Assembly: GCA_044227925.1 (NCBI GenBank)
Contig: JBGAVW010000021.1
Coordinates: 5,546 to 69,545, forward strand
Direction of reading: 5' to 3'
DNA: 64,000 nt
Source of the DNA: JADJLQ01 sp044227925
GTDB taxonomy: Bacteria; Bacteroidota; Bacteroidia; Chitinophagales; Saprospiraceae
How positions within the stretch are numbered: the first letter of the stretch is position 1; each line of letters begins with the position of its first letter. The position numbers and the translations under genes were made by a program. Positions 26,463 through 35,703 of this stretch are shown here, one piece after another. Below the pieces are notes generated by a model that saw only the letters and a list, made by a program, of their open reading frames with translations, was not told the DNA's origin and made no database searches.

Positions 26463-27569
26463 TTACTTCCAAATCACTTCAGCTACCCTCACCAACCGTT
26501 CCAATTTTCTCCATTGATCATCTTCGGTTAATTGATTGCCATGATGTGTGCTGGAGAATCCGCATTGAGGGCTGATGCATAAATTTTCGAGAGGCATGTA
26601 TTTTGATGCTTCTTTTATCCGGTCAGTTAAAAATGCTTCTGATTCCAGCTCAGCTACTTTTGATGACATGACACCGGCTACTACTTTTTTAGTTGAGGGA
26701 ACAAATCGCAATGGTGCAAAATCCCCACTTCTTTCGTCATCATATTCAAGAAAATAAGCATCTACTTTTATTTCATTGAATAATACTTCAGCTACCGGTT
26801 CATAGCCACCTTCTGCAAACCAGGTAGATCGATAATTTCCACGACAAAGATGTATACCCACAGTGAGGTCGTGCGGCCGGTCAGTAATTACCGAGTTAAT
26901 AAGCTCGGCATAGGTATGAGGCAATGCATTTGGATCTTCACCACGGTCTTTGGCAGCTGCCCGCATTTTTGGATCACAGAGATAAGCGAGATTGGTATCA
27001 TCTAATTGAATGTAGCGACAACCTGCATCGTATAAAGCTTTGATCTCATCTTTGTAAGCATGTGCTAAATCACTGAAAAATACATCCATATCTGGATAAG
27101 CCTCAATAGAAATGGCAGCACGGCCTCCTCTGAAATGCACCATCGTAGGTGATGGTATACTCACTTTTGGTGTCTGATTAGTTATAGATTGAAGATATAA
27201 AAAATCATCGACCTGGATGTTTTTAATATGTTTTAGCTTGCCGGTGACACTCAGCTTTGGTGGTGTAAATCCATCTGATGCAGCTTTTGCAGCAGGATTT
27301 GCTTCAATGCCGCCGGTTACACTTACCCCTCCGAGTTGTTGAAGAAAATCAAGATGAAAATAGTCTCTGCGAAATTCTCCATCAGTGATGGCTTTCATGC
27401 CGGTAGCCTCGAGCCGTTCAATAGTTTTTTTTATCTCTTCATTCTCAATTAGCCTAAGGGTAGCATAGTCTAATTGACCATGTTTCCAACGGGTACGGTT
27501 CTCCTTGAGTCTTGCTGTGCGCAATAAACTTCCCACATGATCCGCTCTGAATGGTAGTGTCATATTCAA
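26463..27569 (-). CDS. MetE C-terminal-like (cobalamin-independent methyltransferase) protein
   Basis: A 368-residue single barrel corresponding to the catalytic half of MetE. FRADHVGSLLR opens the barrel, ITDGEFRRDYF follows, and the zinc ligands of the family appear in GIHLCRGN (His, Cys), FLEYDDERSGDF (Glu) and ISPQCGFSS (Cys). Such short proteins (YxjG/YxjH-like) transfer methyl or alkyl groups to thiols and are not necessarily methionine synthases. Given aromatic-acid genes nearby, handling a methyl group released from methoxylated aromatics is conceivable but unproven. Confidence 0.82.
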   Translation of the reverse strand: MNMTLPFRADHVGSLLRTARLKENRTRWKHGQLDYATLRLIENEEIKKTIERLEATGMKAITDGEFRRDYFHLDFLQQLGGVSVTGGIEANPAAKAASDGFTPPKLSVTGKLKHIKNIQVDDFLYLQSITNQTPKVSIPSPTMVHFRGGRAAISIEAYPDMDVFFSDLAHAYKDEIKALYDAGCRYIQLDDTNLAYLCDPKMRAAAKDRGEDPNALPHTYAELINSVITDRPHDLTVGIHLCRGNYRSTWFAEGGYEPVAEVLFNEIKVDAYFLEYDDERSGDFAPLRFVPSTKKVVAGVMSSKVAELESEAFLTDRIKEASKYMPLENLCISPQCGFSSTHHGNQLTEDDQWRKLERLVRVAEVIWK

Positions 27570-27659
27570 GATAATGGTATTTAAATCAAAAGCAAGGTAA
27601 AAATCCTTTTTCAGATTAAAGGTGGACAGATGTTAAAGAAAATTTATAATTTTAAAATC

Positions 27660-28112
27660 ATGAAACAGATTTTATTCTTTTTTATATTCGTATCCTGCTC
27701 TGTACATCAGTTAAATAAAAAAGGAGCAAATGAGATGGATTCGCTTGAAAATCAAAATAGGCATACGCTTTCGGTGATAGAAAAATTTAATACCGCTTTT
27801 AATAGACACGATGTGGAAGCGGTAATGAATACCATGACGCAAGATTGTGTATTTGAAAACACGAGTCCTTTTCCTGATGGAACAAGGTTGGAAGGTGCTG
27901 TTGCCGTCAGGGCATACTGGGAAAAATTTTTTACCAATAATCCCGACGCTATCTTTGAAGCAGAGGATATTTTTGCAGCTGGTGACCGGTGCCTTGTAAG
28001 GTGGATCTATCGCAAGACTAAGGATGGAAAACCCTGGCATATCCGGGGGGTGGATGTATTTAAGGTAAGGGATGGGAAAGTAGCAGAAAAGTTTTCCTAC
28101 GTGAAAGGGTGA
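27660..28112 (+). CDS. SnoaL-like (NTF2-fold) lipoprotein
   Basis: The start is taken at ATG 27660 (MKQILFFFIFVSC), which yields a compact lipoprotein signal with Cys13; a frame starting at 27630 adds ten residues that do not fit a signal peptide. The mature protein of about 135 residues is a SnoaL/NTF2-like domain (FNRHDVEAVMNTMTQDCVFEN, MRAYWEKFF-like segment, DVFKVRDGKVAEKFSYVK). These domains act as small cyclases, isomerases or binding modules. It is isolated between oppositely oriented genes. Confidence 0.78.
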   Translation: MKQILFFFIFVSCSVHQLNKKGANEMDSLENQNRHTLSVIEKFNTAFNRHDVEAVMNTMTQDCVFENTSPFPDGTRLEGAVAVRAYWEKFFTNNPDAIFEAEDIFAAGDRCLVRWIYRKTKDGKPWHIRGVDVFKVRDGKVAEKFSYVKG

Positions 28113-28162
28113 TTAATTTATTGGATTTAATATAGTGGAATAAAAATTTCCCCTGAATCAAA

Positions 28163-28555
28163 TCAAACCAATCGTACCAGTTTTCCTTTTCTTTTTACAA
28201 TGTTTTTGTAATCCCATTGTATTTCTTTTGATTTTTCAAGCCAACGCATTAATTCCGTTTCATCTATTTCACTCGCATTAGTAAAAAAAACGGATGCGTC
28301 TTTAAATTTTTTTCCTCTCACATTTAGGTTTTTTTCATCAAAATCGGCACCGCTCCAAAACATAAGCCGGATTCCGGCTTTTTGCCGGCTATATCCCACA
28401 ATAGGGTTTTCATTCAAAAACCAGACCGGATGGGCATGCCATATTTTATTTTCAGCATCGGTCAGACCCTGGTCTATGATCGAAGCCAGCTTATTGCATA
28501 TTTTCTTATCATTGGGGGTTTGGGCTACGTTGTATGCTTTAATGTCTTTATTCAT
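28163..28555 (-). CDS. DUF1801-family protein
   Basis: A 130-residue protein with the DUF1801/YdhG-like pattern: a helical N-terminus, ENKIWHAHPVWFLNENPIVGYSRQKAGIRLMFW in the middle (the conserved His-Pro-x-Trp and GYS elements) and a C-terminal helix. The fold is known from structures but the function is not. It ends about 50 bases from the convergent SnoaL lipoprotein gene. It is probably a monocistronic housekeeping-type protein unrelated to the catabolic genes. Confidence 0.8.
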   Translation of the reverse strand: MNKDIKAYNVAQTPNDKKICNKLASIIDQGLTDAENKIWHAHPVWFLNENPIVGYSRQKAGIRLMFWSGADFDEKNLNVRGKKFKDASVFFTNASEIDETELMRWLEKSKEIQWDYKNIVKRKGKLVRLV

Positions 28556-28631
28556 ATTTTAAAAATAATTTTTTGTTTGTTTTAAGCAATGTATACTATT
28601 TTCTTGATTCTCTGATTTAGGATTTTCAATT

Positions 28632-28946
28632 TCATACCAGCCCTGGTAAAAAATCCATATCCAACAATTTATAACTTAGGGCTTTACCATGAATATCGGA
28701 CCTCAATGAGGTGGTCACGCCAGAGGCAAGGGCATCCCTACATACAAATAACAGTGCAGATATATTAGGCATTTCATATCGGATGACCTCACCCTGAACT
28801 ATACCGGATAAATGCATTTTTACCTTATCGGCAGTAATTTCTCTGCATAATAAATCATAGTCTTTTTCGTCAAAAGGAATAAGCGAGAGAGTCGAAGTAT
28901 TGCCTTTATCCCCGGCCCGGCTATGCGCTATGTCATATAATTTCAT
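28632..28946 (-). CDS. AtuA-like ferredoxin-fold protein
   Basis: A 104-residue protein opening with LYDIAHSRAGDKGNTSTLSLIPF, the signature of the small partner that follows AtuA/DUF1446 proteins (or forms their C-terminal domain). The second half carries NISALLFVCRDALASGVTTSLRSDIHGKALSY. The arginine, aspartate and histidine of these motifs are conserved in the family and may form a substrate site together with AtuA. It starts one base after the AtuA stop, so the pair certainly belongs together. Confidence 0.88.
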   Translation of the reverse strand: MKLYDIAHSRAGDKGNTSTLSLIPFDEKDYDLLCREITADKVKMHLSGIVQGEVIRYEMPNISALLFVCRDALASGVTTSLRSDIHGKALSYKLLDMDFLPGLV

Positions 28947-28947
28947 A

Positions 28948-30309
28948 TTAAAATTGATTTATTTTAAGGATGATTTTTTTTCTGTCAATCAATACAGAGA
29001 CTATGCCTATGATTTCGTCTGTATATTTTCTTACACCACCTCCACCTGCCGGGCCATTGGTATACAATGCTTCCACTTCTTCTCCTATTGTATTCGCGTG
29101 GACCGGATCATTTCCTCTGGCCGTAATTCTCAATCGTACTTCAGGAAAAGGCGGATTCACCAATTGAGTAACATTGTTGTGAAATACCGAATTGACTCCG
29201 ATATATTCTATCAGAATTTCCTGAAAAACATCTCTCAAACGATGGTGAATAATTTCGCCTGCCCATTTTGCCCGTTCAAAACAAGATGGTCCTGCATACG
29301 ATATTTCGGCAGTACCTTGCCAAAATGCTTTGTAACCTACGCTGACTTTTAATAGATCTGGTCTTTGTCTTCCATTGCCTCCTGAAACTTTAATATGATC
29401 TTTTTTAATTTCTTCCAAATGGACAGTAGTAAAATCGGCAATCACATCAGGTGTAATATATTCATAAGGATTAGTTACTTCATAGAGTAATTGCTCTTTA
29501 GCTGTCTGGAGACTTATTAATCCACCAGTGCCCTCTACTTTACTAATCACTGCAGTTCCATCGCGGTATACATCAGCATAGGGATGACCCAATGTATCAA
29601 GATGAGGCACCGGCTTTTTAACGGGGTCTGCATAAAAACCGCCGGTGATATGACCGGCGCATTCCAGCAGGTGACCTATAATAGTACCTTTTCCAAGTAG
29701 ATTATAATCTTCTGTAGACCATCCCAACTCATATATCATCGGTGCAAGAAAAAGAGAAGGATCAGCGACGCGACCTGTAATGATGATGTCTGCTTCGTTT
29801 TTAAGTGCCTGTAAAATGCCTTCGACTCCCAGGTAAGCATTGGCCGAAATAACGTGTTGGTCAAAAATGGGCGATTCTGAGTGATTAATAATTTTAGAAT
29901 CGTCTCCAAATATTTCATATTCTGAAAAGCTAAAAGGTACCTGACCGGGATAATCAAACAAATCATCTCCTGATATGGCTACTATATTCAGTTTTGCTCC
30001 ATATGATTGGACAATACTAAATATTTTTTTTGCTGCTGCTATGGGATTGGCTGCTCCCATATTCGTGATTAGTTTAATTTTATTTTTTATTAAGTAGGGT
30101 AGTAATCCCGAAATTCTTCTTTCAAGAAGCGGATCATATCCTTCATCAGGGTTGGCTAATTTTCGTTTCTGTGCCAATGCGATGGTCCGTTCGGCAAGAC
30201 ATTCTAATACAAGATAGTCTAACTCACCCTTATCAGCCAATATAATTGAAGGTTCTAACCGGTCACCGGAGAATCCTGCACCACAACCTATTCTGATTTT
30301 GTTTTTCAT
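28948..30309 (-). CDS. Acyclic-terpene-utilisation AtuA family (DUF1446) protein
   Basis: About 453 residues from the ATG at 30309, chosen because it overlaps the transporter stop as ATGA and begins the conserved MKNKIRIGCGAGFSGDR; a start at 30372 would add 21 unlikely residues. The family signatures DYLVLECLAERT, TNMGAANP and IITGRVADPSLFLAP, plus a glycine-rich GPAGGGG near the end, are clear. AtuA is named after terpene use in Pseudomonas, but its reaction is unproven and most relatives sit in other carboxylic-acid clusters. Here it is translationally coupled to a CitMHS transporter, which points to a di- or tricarboxylate substrate. Confidence 0.9.
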   Translation of the reverse strand: MKNKIRIGCGAGFSGDRLEPSIILADKGELDYLVLECLAERTIALAQKRKLANPDEGYDPLLERRISGLLPYLIKNKIKLITNMGAANPIAAAKKIFSIVQSYGAKLNIVAISGDDLFDYPGQVPFSFSEYEIFGDDSKIINHSESPIFDQHVISANAYLGVEGILQALKNEADIIITGRVADPSLFLAPMIYELGWSTEDYNLLGKGTIIGHLLECAGHITGGFYADPVKKPVPHLDTLGHPYADVYRDGTAVISKVEGTGGLISLQTAKEQLLYEVTNPYEYITPDVIADFTTVHLEEIKKDHIKVSGGNGRQRPDLLKVSVGYKAFWQGTAEISYAGPSCFERAKWAGEIIHHRLRDVFQEILIEYIGVNSVFHNNVTQLVNPPFPEVRLRITARGNDPVHANTIGEEVEALYTNGPAGGGGVRKYTDEIIGIVSVLIDRKKIILKINQF

Positions 30310-31601
30310 AGATGAATGGATCCGGTAAGTATTGCCATTATTGTCATAATAAGAGTAGTGCCCCAGGCCCAAAAAAATGTATGCCGCTGATGATCACCGA
30401 GATCTATTTCTGTCATGCCAATCAATAAAAAAGTAGAAGCAGTTAGGGGGCTAATGGGAAAGCCTACCGTCATTTGTCCCAATAAAGCTGCGCGGCCAAT
30501 CTCCAGTGAGTCCAATCCAAACTTAGCATAGGATTCTGCCAATATGGGTACTACACCAAAATAATACGCATCAGGTGTAAATAATATGCTTGCGGGTAAG
30601 CTGGTTATAGCTGTAAGCAAAGGTAAAAGACCAGCATAGTCCGGAGGTATTAAAGATACTAAAGAGGTTGCTATGGATTCTATCATTTTTGATCCGGTTA
30701 AAATTCCGGAAAAAATGCCTGCAGCAAATATCATACTACTTACCATAAAAATATTAGTTGCATGACTTTTAAGTACTTTTTGTTGTGCTTCGGATGCTGG
30801 ATAGTTAATCAATAATACTATCATACTGGCAACTACGAATAAAACAGCTGCGGGTATCCATCCTTTCATTAAAGTTATAATCAATACTACAGTAAAAACA
30901 GCATTAAATAAAAGAAGTTTAGGTCTCCTGAGTGCAATCTGTGCATGGGTAAGATTGGAATGATGATGATGGTCAAAATCTACTATGCCTATTCTTTTTC
31001 TTTCTTTTTGGCCAAAATACCAGGCTACAACTAATACCCAGAGGATCCCTGCCATTATAGAGGGTACATTGGGATTAAAAATATGCATGGCATCTGACTT
31101 TAATATTGAAATAGCTCGTACTGAAGTACCTGACCAGGGCACCAAATGCAAAGGACCTACACTCAATGCAACTACAGTGGCCAATACCAGTCTACTCATA
31201 TTTAGTTTTTTATATATTGGCAGAAAAGCGGAAAGCACAATCATAAATGTAGCCGTGCCATCACCGTCCAGGTGCACTATCATGGTAAGTATTGCAGTGC
31301 CCATGACTACTTTTAATGGATCTCCTTTTACTTTTTTTATAATGAAAGAAATCACCGGATCAAACAGACCGGCATCGAGCATCACTGAAAAATACAATAC
31401 CGCAAACATGAGCAAAATACCTGTAGGTGCAACTTGTTTTATGCCATCTAAGCTAAACTTTCCAAGCTCACCTGGTCCAAAGCCTGCCAAAAAGCCACAA
31501 AATACAGGGACCAATACCAATGCAGTAATCACTGACATTTTTTTAAATAAAATCAGTAAGAGGAAACTAAAAATAATGACACCCCCCCAAAGACTTAACA
31601 T
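30306..31601 (-). CDS. CitMHS-family carboxylate transporter
   Basis: A 431-residue membrane protein with about 12 hydrophobic segments and the CitMHS pattern: LILFKKMSVITALVLVPV in helix 1-2, HLDGDGTATFMIV, GPLHLVPWSGTSVRAISIL and a second inverted half with TSLPASILFTPDAYYFGVVP and GFPISPLTASTFLLIG. CitMHS proteins carry citrate, often as a metal complex, with protons. It is the first gene of the three-gene unit transporter-AtuA-AtuA-like and so defines the likely substrate class of that unit. Confidence 0.9.
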   Translation of the reverse strand: MLSLWGGVIIFSFLLLILFKKMSVITALVLVPVFCGFLAGFGPGELGKFSLDGIKQVAPTGILLMFAVLYFSVMLDAGLFDPVISFIIKKVKGDPLKVVMGTAILTMIVHLDGDGTATFMIVLSAFLPIYKKLNMSRLVLATVVALSVGPLHLVPWSGTSVRAISILKSDAMHIFNPNVPSIMAGILWVLVVAWYFGQKERKRIGIVDFDHHHHSNLTHAQIALRRPKLLLFNAVFTVVLIITLMKGWIPAAVLFVVASMIVLLINYPASEAQQKVLKSHATNIFMVSSMIFAAGIFSGILTGSKMIESIATSLVSLIPPDYAGLLPLLTAITSLPASILFTPDAYYFGVVPILAESYAKFGLDSLEIGRAALLGQMTVGFPISPLTASTFLLIGMTEIDLGDHQRHTFFWAWGTTLIMTIMAILTGSIHL

Positions 31602-31644
31602 AGTTCCTGCGTTAGTAAATCTATGTCAAAATAAATAATATTTT

Positions 31645-32775
31645 TTATTTGCCTGCTATTTTAATTAATCCCCTTTTATCTCGGAGATCAGTTACCGGTT
31701 TTTCGAACCATTTGTACAACATCCACGATAAAATAATGGATAGTATCCAGTACATCGTATAATTGACCCAGTGGCTTTCAGTTTTGTCAAATAACAATCC
31801 GGACAATCTAGGAATAATTATCTCTCTTACCTGTAGATTTAACAAGTACATCGAATAAGAAATGATGCTGATGAAAATAATGGTTGCATCCAGGTATTTT
31901 AATTTGGTCGTTTTATAATTTGAAAAGAATGGTAAAAAACAAAAGAGGATAGCAGATTCGATATTAAATGCAAATGGAGGATAAAATCGAACCCAGTTTC
32001 CTGACTTCCATTTGAGCAACAGTAGAAATACCATACCTGTGAATAAAAAATGTAACTTATATTTTTCCCAGAAAGCCGGCTTCTTAAATAACAAATACGC
32101 CGCCAGTACACCATACATAATACTGTCTAATCTTAAGAGCATAATCTTTCTGAATTCGAGATCAAACTCATTCAATTCAAGTCCGTGTTTGTATTTAAGT
32201 ACTCGCAATGCTAATGGGAAAATAATAAACAGGCCGGTAGTAATCAGAAATAACTTTTCCTTTTCTTTACTAAATTTATAAAATATTGATAATGTCAATG
32301 GGTAAAGAAAATAGAACCATTCTTCTACAGTAAGACTCCATGCTTCAGGAAATAAGTAGGGATGAGGAGAATAAAAATTCTGTAAAAATGTTACATAATA
32401 AAAAAATCCTTTTTCAGGCTTTGGAAACTCCATTGATGTATAATATATCCAAACCAGTGTGAGAATCAATAGATAAGCAGGGATAGTTCTAAACCATCGT
32501 CTTATCCAAAAATTAAATAAATCCTTTTGATTAAGGTTGGATTTGTAAATTAATTTTAAAAGAATTCCGCCTATCAAATATCCGCTTAGCATGAAGAAGA
32601 TAGAAACCCCATCAAGATTCAATATATTTACGTTACGATATGTTTGATGATAAGCTTCAGGTAGTAATAAACGCCCATGGCCATAGACTACCCTAAGAAT
32701 AGCAAAGCAACGAATGATGTCCAGACCTATAATCCGATTTGAATGTGAAATTAAAAAGTGGCTGATTACGTTCAT
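31645..32775 (-). CDS. Membrane acyltransferase, OafA/YrhL (acyltransferase 3) family
   Basis: A 376-residue protein with about ten transmembrane segments. The catalytic His-containing start is RCFAILRVVYGHGR, and the family motif SLTVEEWFYFLYPL occupies the middle. These enzymes move acetyl or other acyl groups from the cytoplasm onto exported sugars, lipopolysaccharide or lipids. No glycosyltransferases are adjacent, so the acceptor is unknown. It lies 43 bases upstream of the CitMHS transporter start in the same direction but is probably unrelated in function. Confidence 0.88.
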   Translation of the reverse strand: MNVISHFLISHSNRIIGLDIIRCFAILRVVYGHGRLLLPEAYHQTYRNVNILNLDGVSIFFMLSGYLIGGILLKLIYKSNLNQKDLFNFWIRRWFRTIPAYLLILTLVWIYYTSMEFPKPEKGFFYYVTFLQNFYSPHPYLFPEAWSLTVEEWFYFLYPLTLSIFYKFSKEKEKLFLITTGLFIIFPLALRVLKYKHGLELNEFDLEFRKIMLLRLDSIMYGVLAAYLLFKKPAFWEKYKLHFLFTGMVFLLLLKWKSGNWVRFYPPFAFNIESAILFCFLPFFSNYKTTKLKYLDATIIFISIISYSMYLLNLQVREIIIPRLSGLLFDKTESHWVNYTMYWILSIILSWMLYKWFEKPVTDLRDKRGLIKIAGK

Positions 32776-32832
32776 AGCACCAGGGTACGCTAAGGATTAA
32801 TGTATCTAAGATAGGTTTTGATTCAATTATCC

Positions 32833-34020
32833 TTAATTTGTTTTGATGGCACCAAAGTATAAAATATTGGTGGCTTCTGAACGGGCAGCGGCAATGTCAG
32901 GTATGCCATCTTTATTAAAATCGGCAATTGCAAATCCGTAGACCGTCCCATTTGAATCTCCAAAAGCAATTTGCTTAAAGCTCTTATTGTTGCCTTCATT
33001 GTAAAAGACAATAGAGGGAGACTCTACAAAACCGGTGATAATATCCGGTTTATCATCGTTGTTCAGATCAGCCAGCGCCAAAGCATACGGTATTCTCTTT
33101 GAATCAGTTAATAAAATTCCTTCCCCAAAGGTTAACCCCGGTAGACCGGTAAAGAGAGTTACTCCTTTATTTTCATCTATTGTCACGATATCTTGCAAAC
33201 TATCTCCATCGAAATCCGCCACGACTGCTCCGCGGATGGTGGCATTGGAAGGTCCGAATGGAATTCGATTCATACCAGAATAATCCATATTCTTATCACC
33301 CATGTAAATAAAGCTCTGTCCACCGTTGCGATGAGGTACAACAAAGTCAGTGTATCCATCTTTATTAAGATCTGTCGGAGTGATAGTTGTAGCCGGGTAC
33401 TTGGCAAAGGGAAAGCAGTTATTATTAAACTGGCCTTTCCCTTGATTCAAACAGATATAATTGGAGGTGGAGGAACTACCTCTATTAGCCAAAATGAGAT
33501 CTGGTAGTCCATCACTATTCAAATCAGCAATGGATAAATTACGTGTCGGCCAATGTGGAAGCCCAAATTCAGATCCAATTGTAAAATTGCCATGTCCATC
33601 GTTTAGGTAGATTAATTTCCGGTCCGGCACATCATTACTTACTGCGATATCAATAAATCCATCTGCATTAAAATCTCCCAGGCCTCCGGTATATGAACGA
33701 TCTGCTATTTTGCTAATGTCATAAGCCTTCTTTATTCCACCTAAACCATTTCCCAGAATTATCCTATCTACAATTGGCCAATGTCTGCCTTTTACTAAAA
33801 GTATATCAAGATTGCCATCGAGATCAAAATCGCTAAAACTTACATTGGCAGTAGTATCGGATTTCGTTTCAAGCAGTAGACTGGAATTGAATGTGGGATA
33901 TTCCGTTGAAGTTTTGCTGACTTTATTTTGTAATGGATTAGAATTGTTTTTAGTAGGTTGGGCGTTGCTTTTTAGACCAATAAAGATCAGAATGCAAAAA
34001 ACGATACTATTCTTTATCAT
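32833..34020 (-). CDS. Secreted FG-GAP/VCBS repeat protein
   Basis: The start is placed at MIKNSIVFCILIFIGLK (34020), which gives a clean signal peptide ending at SNAQ; an upstream start at 34062 adds 14 residues. The mature protein, about 375 residues, is a seven-bladed propeller of FG-GAP/VCBS repeats with calcium-binding D-x-D-x-D-G loops such as DFDLDGNLDI, DFNADGFIDI, DLNSDGLPDL, DLNKDGYTDF, DFDGDSLQDI, DLNNDDKPDI and DFNKDGIPDI. Such proteins bind ligands or surfaces; no enzymatic domain is attached. Confidence 0.9.
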   Translation of the reverse strand: MIKNSIVFCILIFIGLKSNAQPTKNNSNPLQNKVSKTSTEYPTFNSSLLLETKSDTTANVSFSDFDLDGNLDILLVKGRHWPIVDRIILGNGLGGIKKAYDISKIADRSYTGGLGDFNADGFIDIAVSNDVPDRKLIYLNDGHGNFTIGSEFGLPHWPTRNLSIADLNSDGLPDLILANRGSSSTSNYICLNQGKGQFNNNCFPFAKYPATTITPTDLNKDGYTDFVVPHRNGGQSFIYMGDKNMDYSGMNRIPFGPSNATIRGAVVADFDGDSLQDIVTIDENKGVTLFTGLPGLTFGEGILLTDSKRIPYALALADLNNDDKPDIITGFVESPSIVFYNEGNNKSFKQIAFGDSNGTVYGFAIADFNKDGIPDIAAARSEATNILYFGAIKTN

Positions 34021-34044
34021 ATTATTTAATTCAAGGCTATAAGT

Positions 34045-34052
34045 CAAATCTA
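34045..34052 (-). promoter_or_regulatory. Candidate -7 element (TAGATTTG) for the FG-GAP protein
   Basis: On the minus strand TAGATTTG matches TAnnTTTG, about 25 bases before the chosen ATG at 34020. This also supports the shorter start, since the longer frame begins upstream of it. No -33 TTTG is seen. Confidence 0.4.
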
Positions 34053-34098
34053 ACATAAACATTTATTATTTTGGGACATATAGTGAGCACTATATGGT

Positions 34099-35610
34099 TT
34101 AAATACAAGTAACAATCACACGCTGATACCGGGTCAGATTAATTTCCCGCGTGTCTGTCACTTCAAGTATCAAATGTATTGTATCACCAATTTTGCAATC
34201 AGCGGGCATAATGAAACTAGTCTTAGCTTTATTCTCATTTTTTAGAATGATTGATCCTTTATAGGTGCCCGCCTCTTTGTACTGCCACCATTTATATTTT
34301 AATTTATCTTTATCCGGGTCGGTTGCTTTTCCTTTTAATGATACTTTTTCATTGGGTTTATATGATACTTTTTTATTGTGCAATAAAGTTACTACGGGAG
34401 CATGGTTTGCATTTTTATAATCGGTTACACACCATTCTGCCCTTGCCGCAAAATCTTTTTGAATGGCTTCCATCCAGCGTACTTGTGCAAATGCGGTATC
34501 TAATTTGTTGGTGTACGGATTGTATTCTGCGGTTTTGCCCCCGTCTTCCCAACGATTGGGTTTAGTTTCAGATTGGATCAATCGGCCTCCCCAACCACCA
34601 TATTCCGGAGATTGTAAATTATCCAATCCTACATCTACTAAATGTAAAAATGCAGGTGAGTCTCCTTCAGAAATAAAATCAAATTGACCAAAGCTGCCCC
34701 ACATATTCTTTTTTGCTTTTTCCATACTACTGTATATATCCTCTATTTCTCCTTTTGGGGGATTACCATCACCATAGCTGTAGTACATCTTTGTAAGTTC
34801 TCCCCGATTATGAATTATTTTGCTCATAAAATTTCCTTCCAACAAATAATGTAGCTGAGGTGGTACAGCTCTTTTCCAGAAATAGGCAAAAGACCAAAAT
34901 TGATTTGAATTGTATAGGATTTTTACAGCTGGCCATTTTACAGAAATGTATTTTCTATAGGTTGCATCCTGATCTAATATGGCGTAGATGATGGCCTTTT
35001 TACTTACTTTATAATATATGTTTTGCCAATCGGCTGAATTGCCATATTCCTCTTCAATAGATTTTAATGCTCGTGCTACTGTATTGGTACCTCCCCATAC
35101 CTGAAGGTAAATAGGTTCTGTAGTTTCATCTAATAATTTCATTTTTATAAAATCCGAACCTTCTGTATTTTTTTCCATTTCTCCTTCAAAATCAATATTG
35201 CCTACACGAATTAAACTACGTAAATTTTCACCGGTAGGGTAGGCAGGATCATGTCTTTTCAATGATGGATATACTTTTGAATAAGCGTTTATCAGATCAA
35301 AAATCCATTCTTCGCCAGGCCATCGTAATTCCGTTCGTTCGCCATACAATTTTTTGGTCATCTCCATTTCAGAAATAAACGGAGTGCCTTTGCCATCGCC
35401 TTTGTAATGCCATTGCGAACTGCTTATGATCAAACCTTCTATATTATATTCATTTGAATACAAAAGCATACGAATGAATGAATCCACATCATCCAACTCC
35501 CCATCTGTAGTAACAATAGTGCGTGGTTTTGAACCAGCATTTTGTGCCTGGGATAAGGAATACAATAATACAGATTGTAGTATTATGGCCACTATTAATT
35601 TTATTTTCAT
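34099..35610 (-). CDS. Secreted DUF1593 protein (nucleoside-hydrolase-like)
   Basis: A 503-residue exported protein. After the signal peptide (cleavage near SQAQN) comes RTIVTTDGELDDVDSFIRMLLYS, where the aspartate cluster resembles the calcium site of inosine/uridine-preferring nucleoside hydrolases. EPIYLQVWGGTNTVARAL is the second conserved block. Residues from about 415 form an Ig-like C-terminal domain (NHAPVVTLL, KYKWWQYKEAG). DUF1593 proteins are found with plant polysaccharide genes and some are annotated as cellulose-binding; the glycosidic substrate is unknown. Confidence 0.87.
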   Translation of the reverse strand: MKIKLIVAIILQSVLLYSLSQAQNAGSKPRTIVTTDGELDDVDSFIRMLLYSNEYNIEGLIISSSQWHYKGDGKGTPFISEMEMTKKLYGERTELRWPGEEWIFDLINAYSKVYPSLKRHDPAYPTGENLRSLIRVGNIDFEGEMEKNTEGSDFIKMKLLDETTEPIYLQVWGGTNTVARALKSIEEEYGNSADWQNIYYKVSKKAIIYAILDQDATYRKYISVKWPAVKILYNSNQFWSFAYFWKRAVPPQLHYLLEGNFMSKIIHNRGELTKMYYSYGDGNPPKGEIEDIYSSMEKAKKNMWGSFGQFDFISEGDSPAFLHLVDVGLDNLQSPEYGGWGGRLIQSETKPNRWEDGGKTAEYNPYTNKLDTAFAQVRWMEAIQKDFAARAEWCVTDYKNANHAPVVTLLHNKKVSYKPNEKVSLKGKATDPDKDKLKYKWWQYKEAGTYKGSIILKNENKAKTSFIMPADCKIGDTIHLILEVTDTREINLTRYQRVIVTCI

Positions 35611-35703
35611 TTTTTTATAAATTAGAATGATTAAACTGGGAGAGACCGTTTTGAGTCTCTATCTAAAGCTTTTCCACTGTGATGAACTCTCTCATATGTA
35701 GAC

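Noticed and set aside
30985..31638. 217-codon open frame antisense to the CitMHS gene
   Set aside because: It lies wholly opposite a well-supported transporter gene and has the composition expected of a complementary-strand shadow, with no motif or start context.
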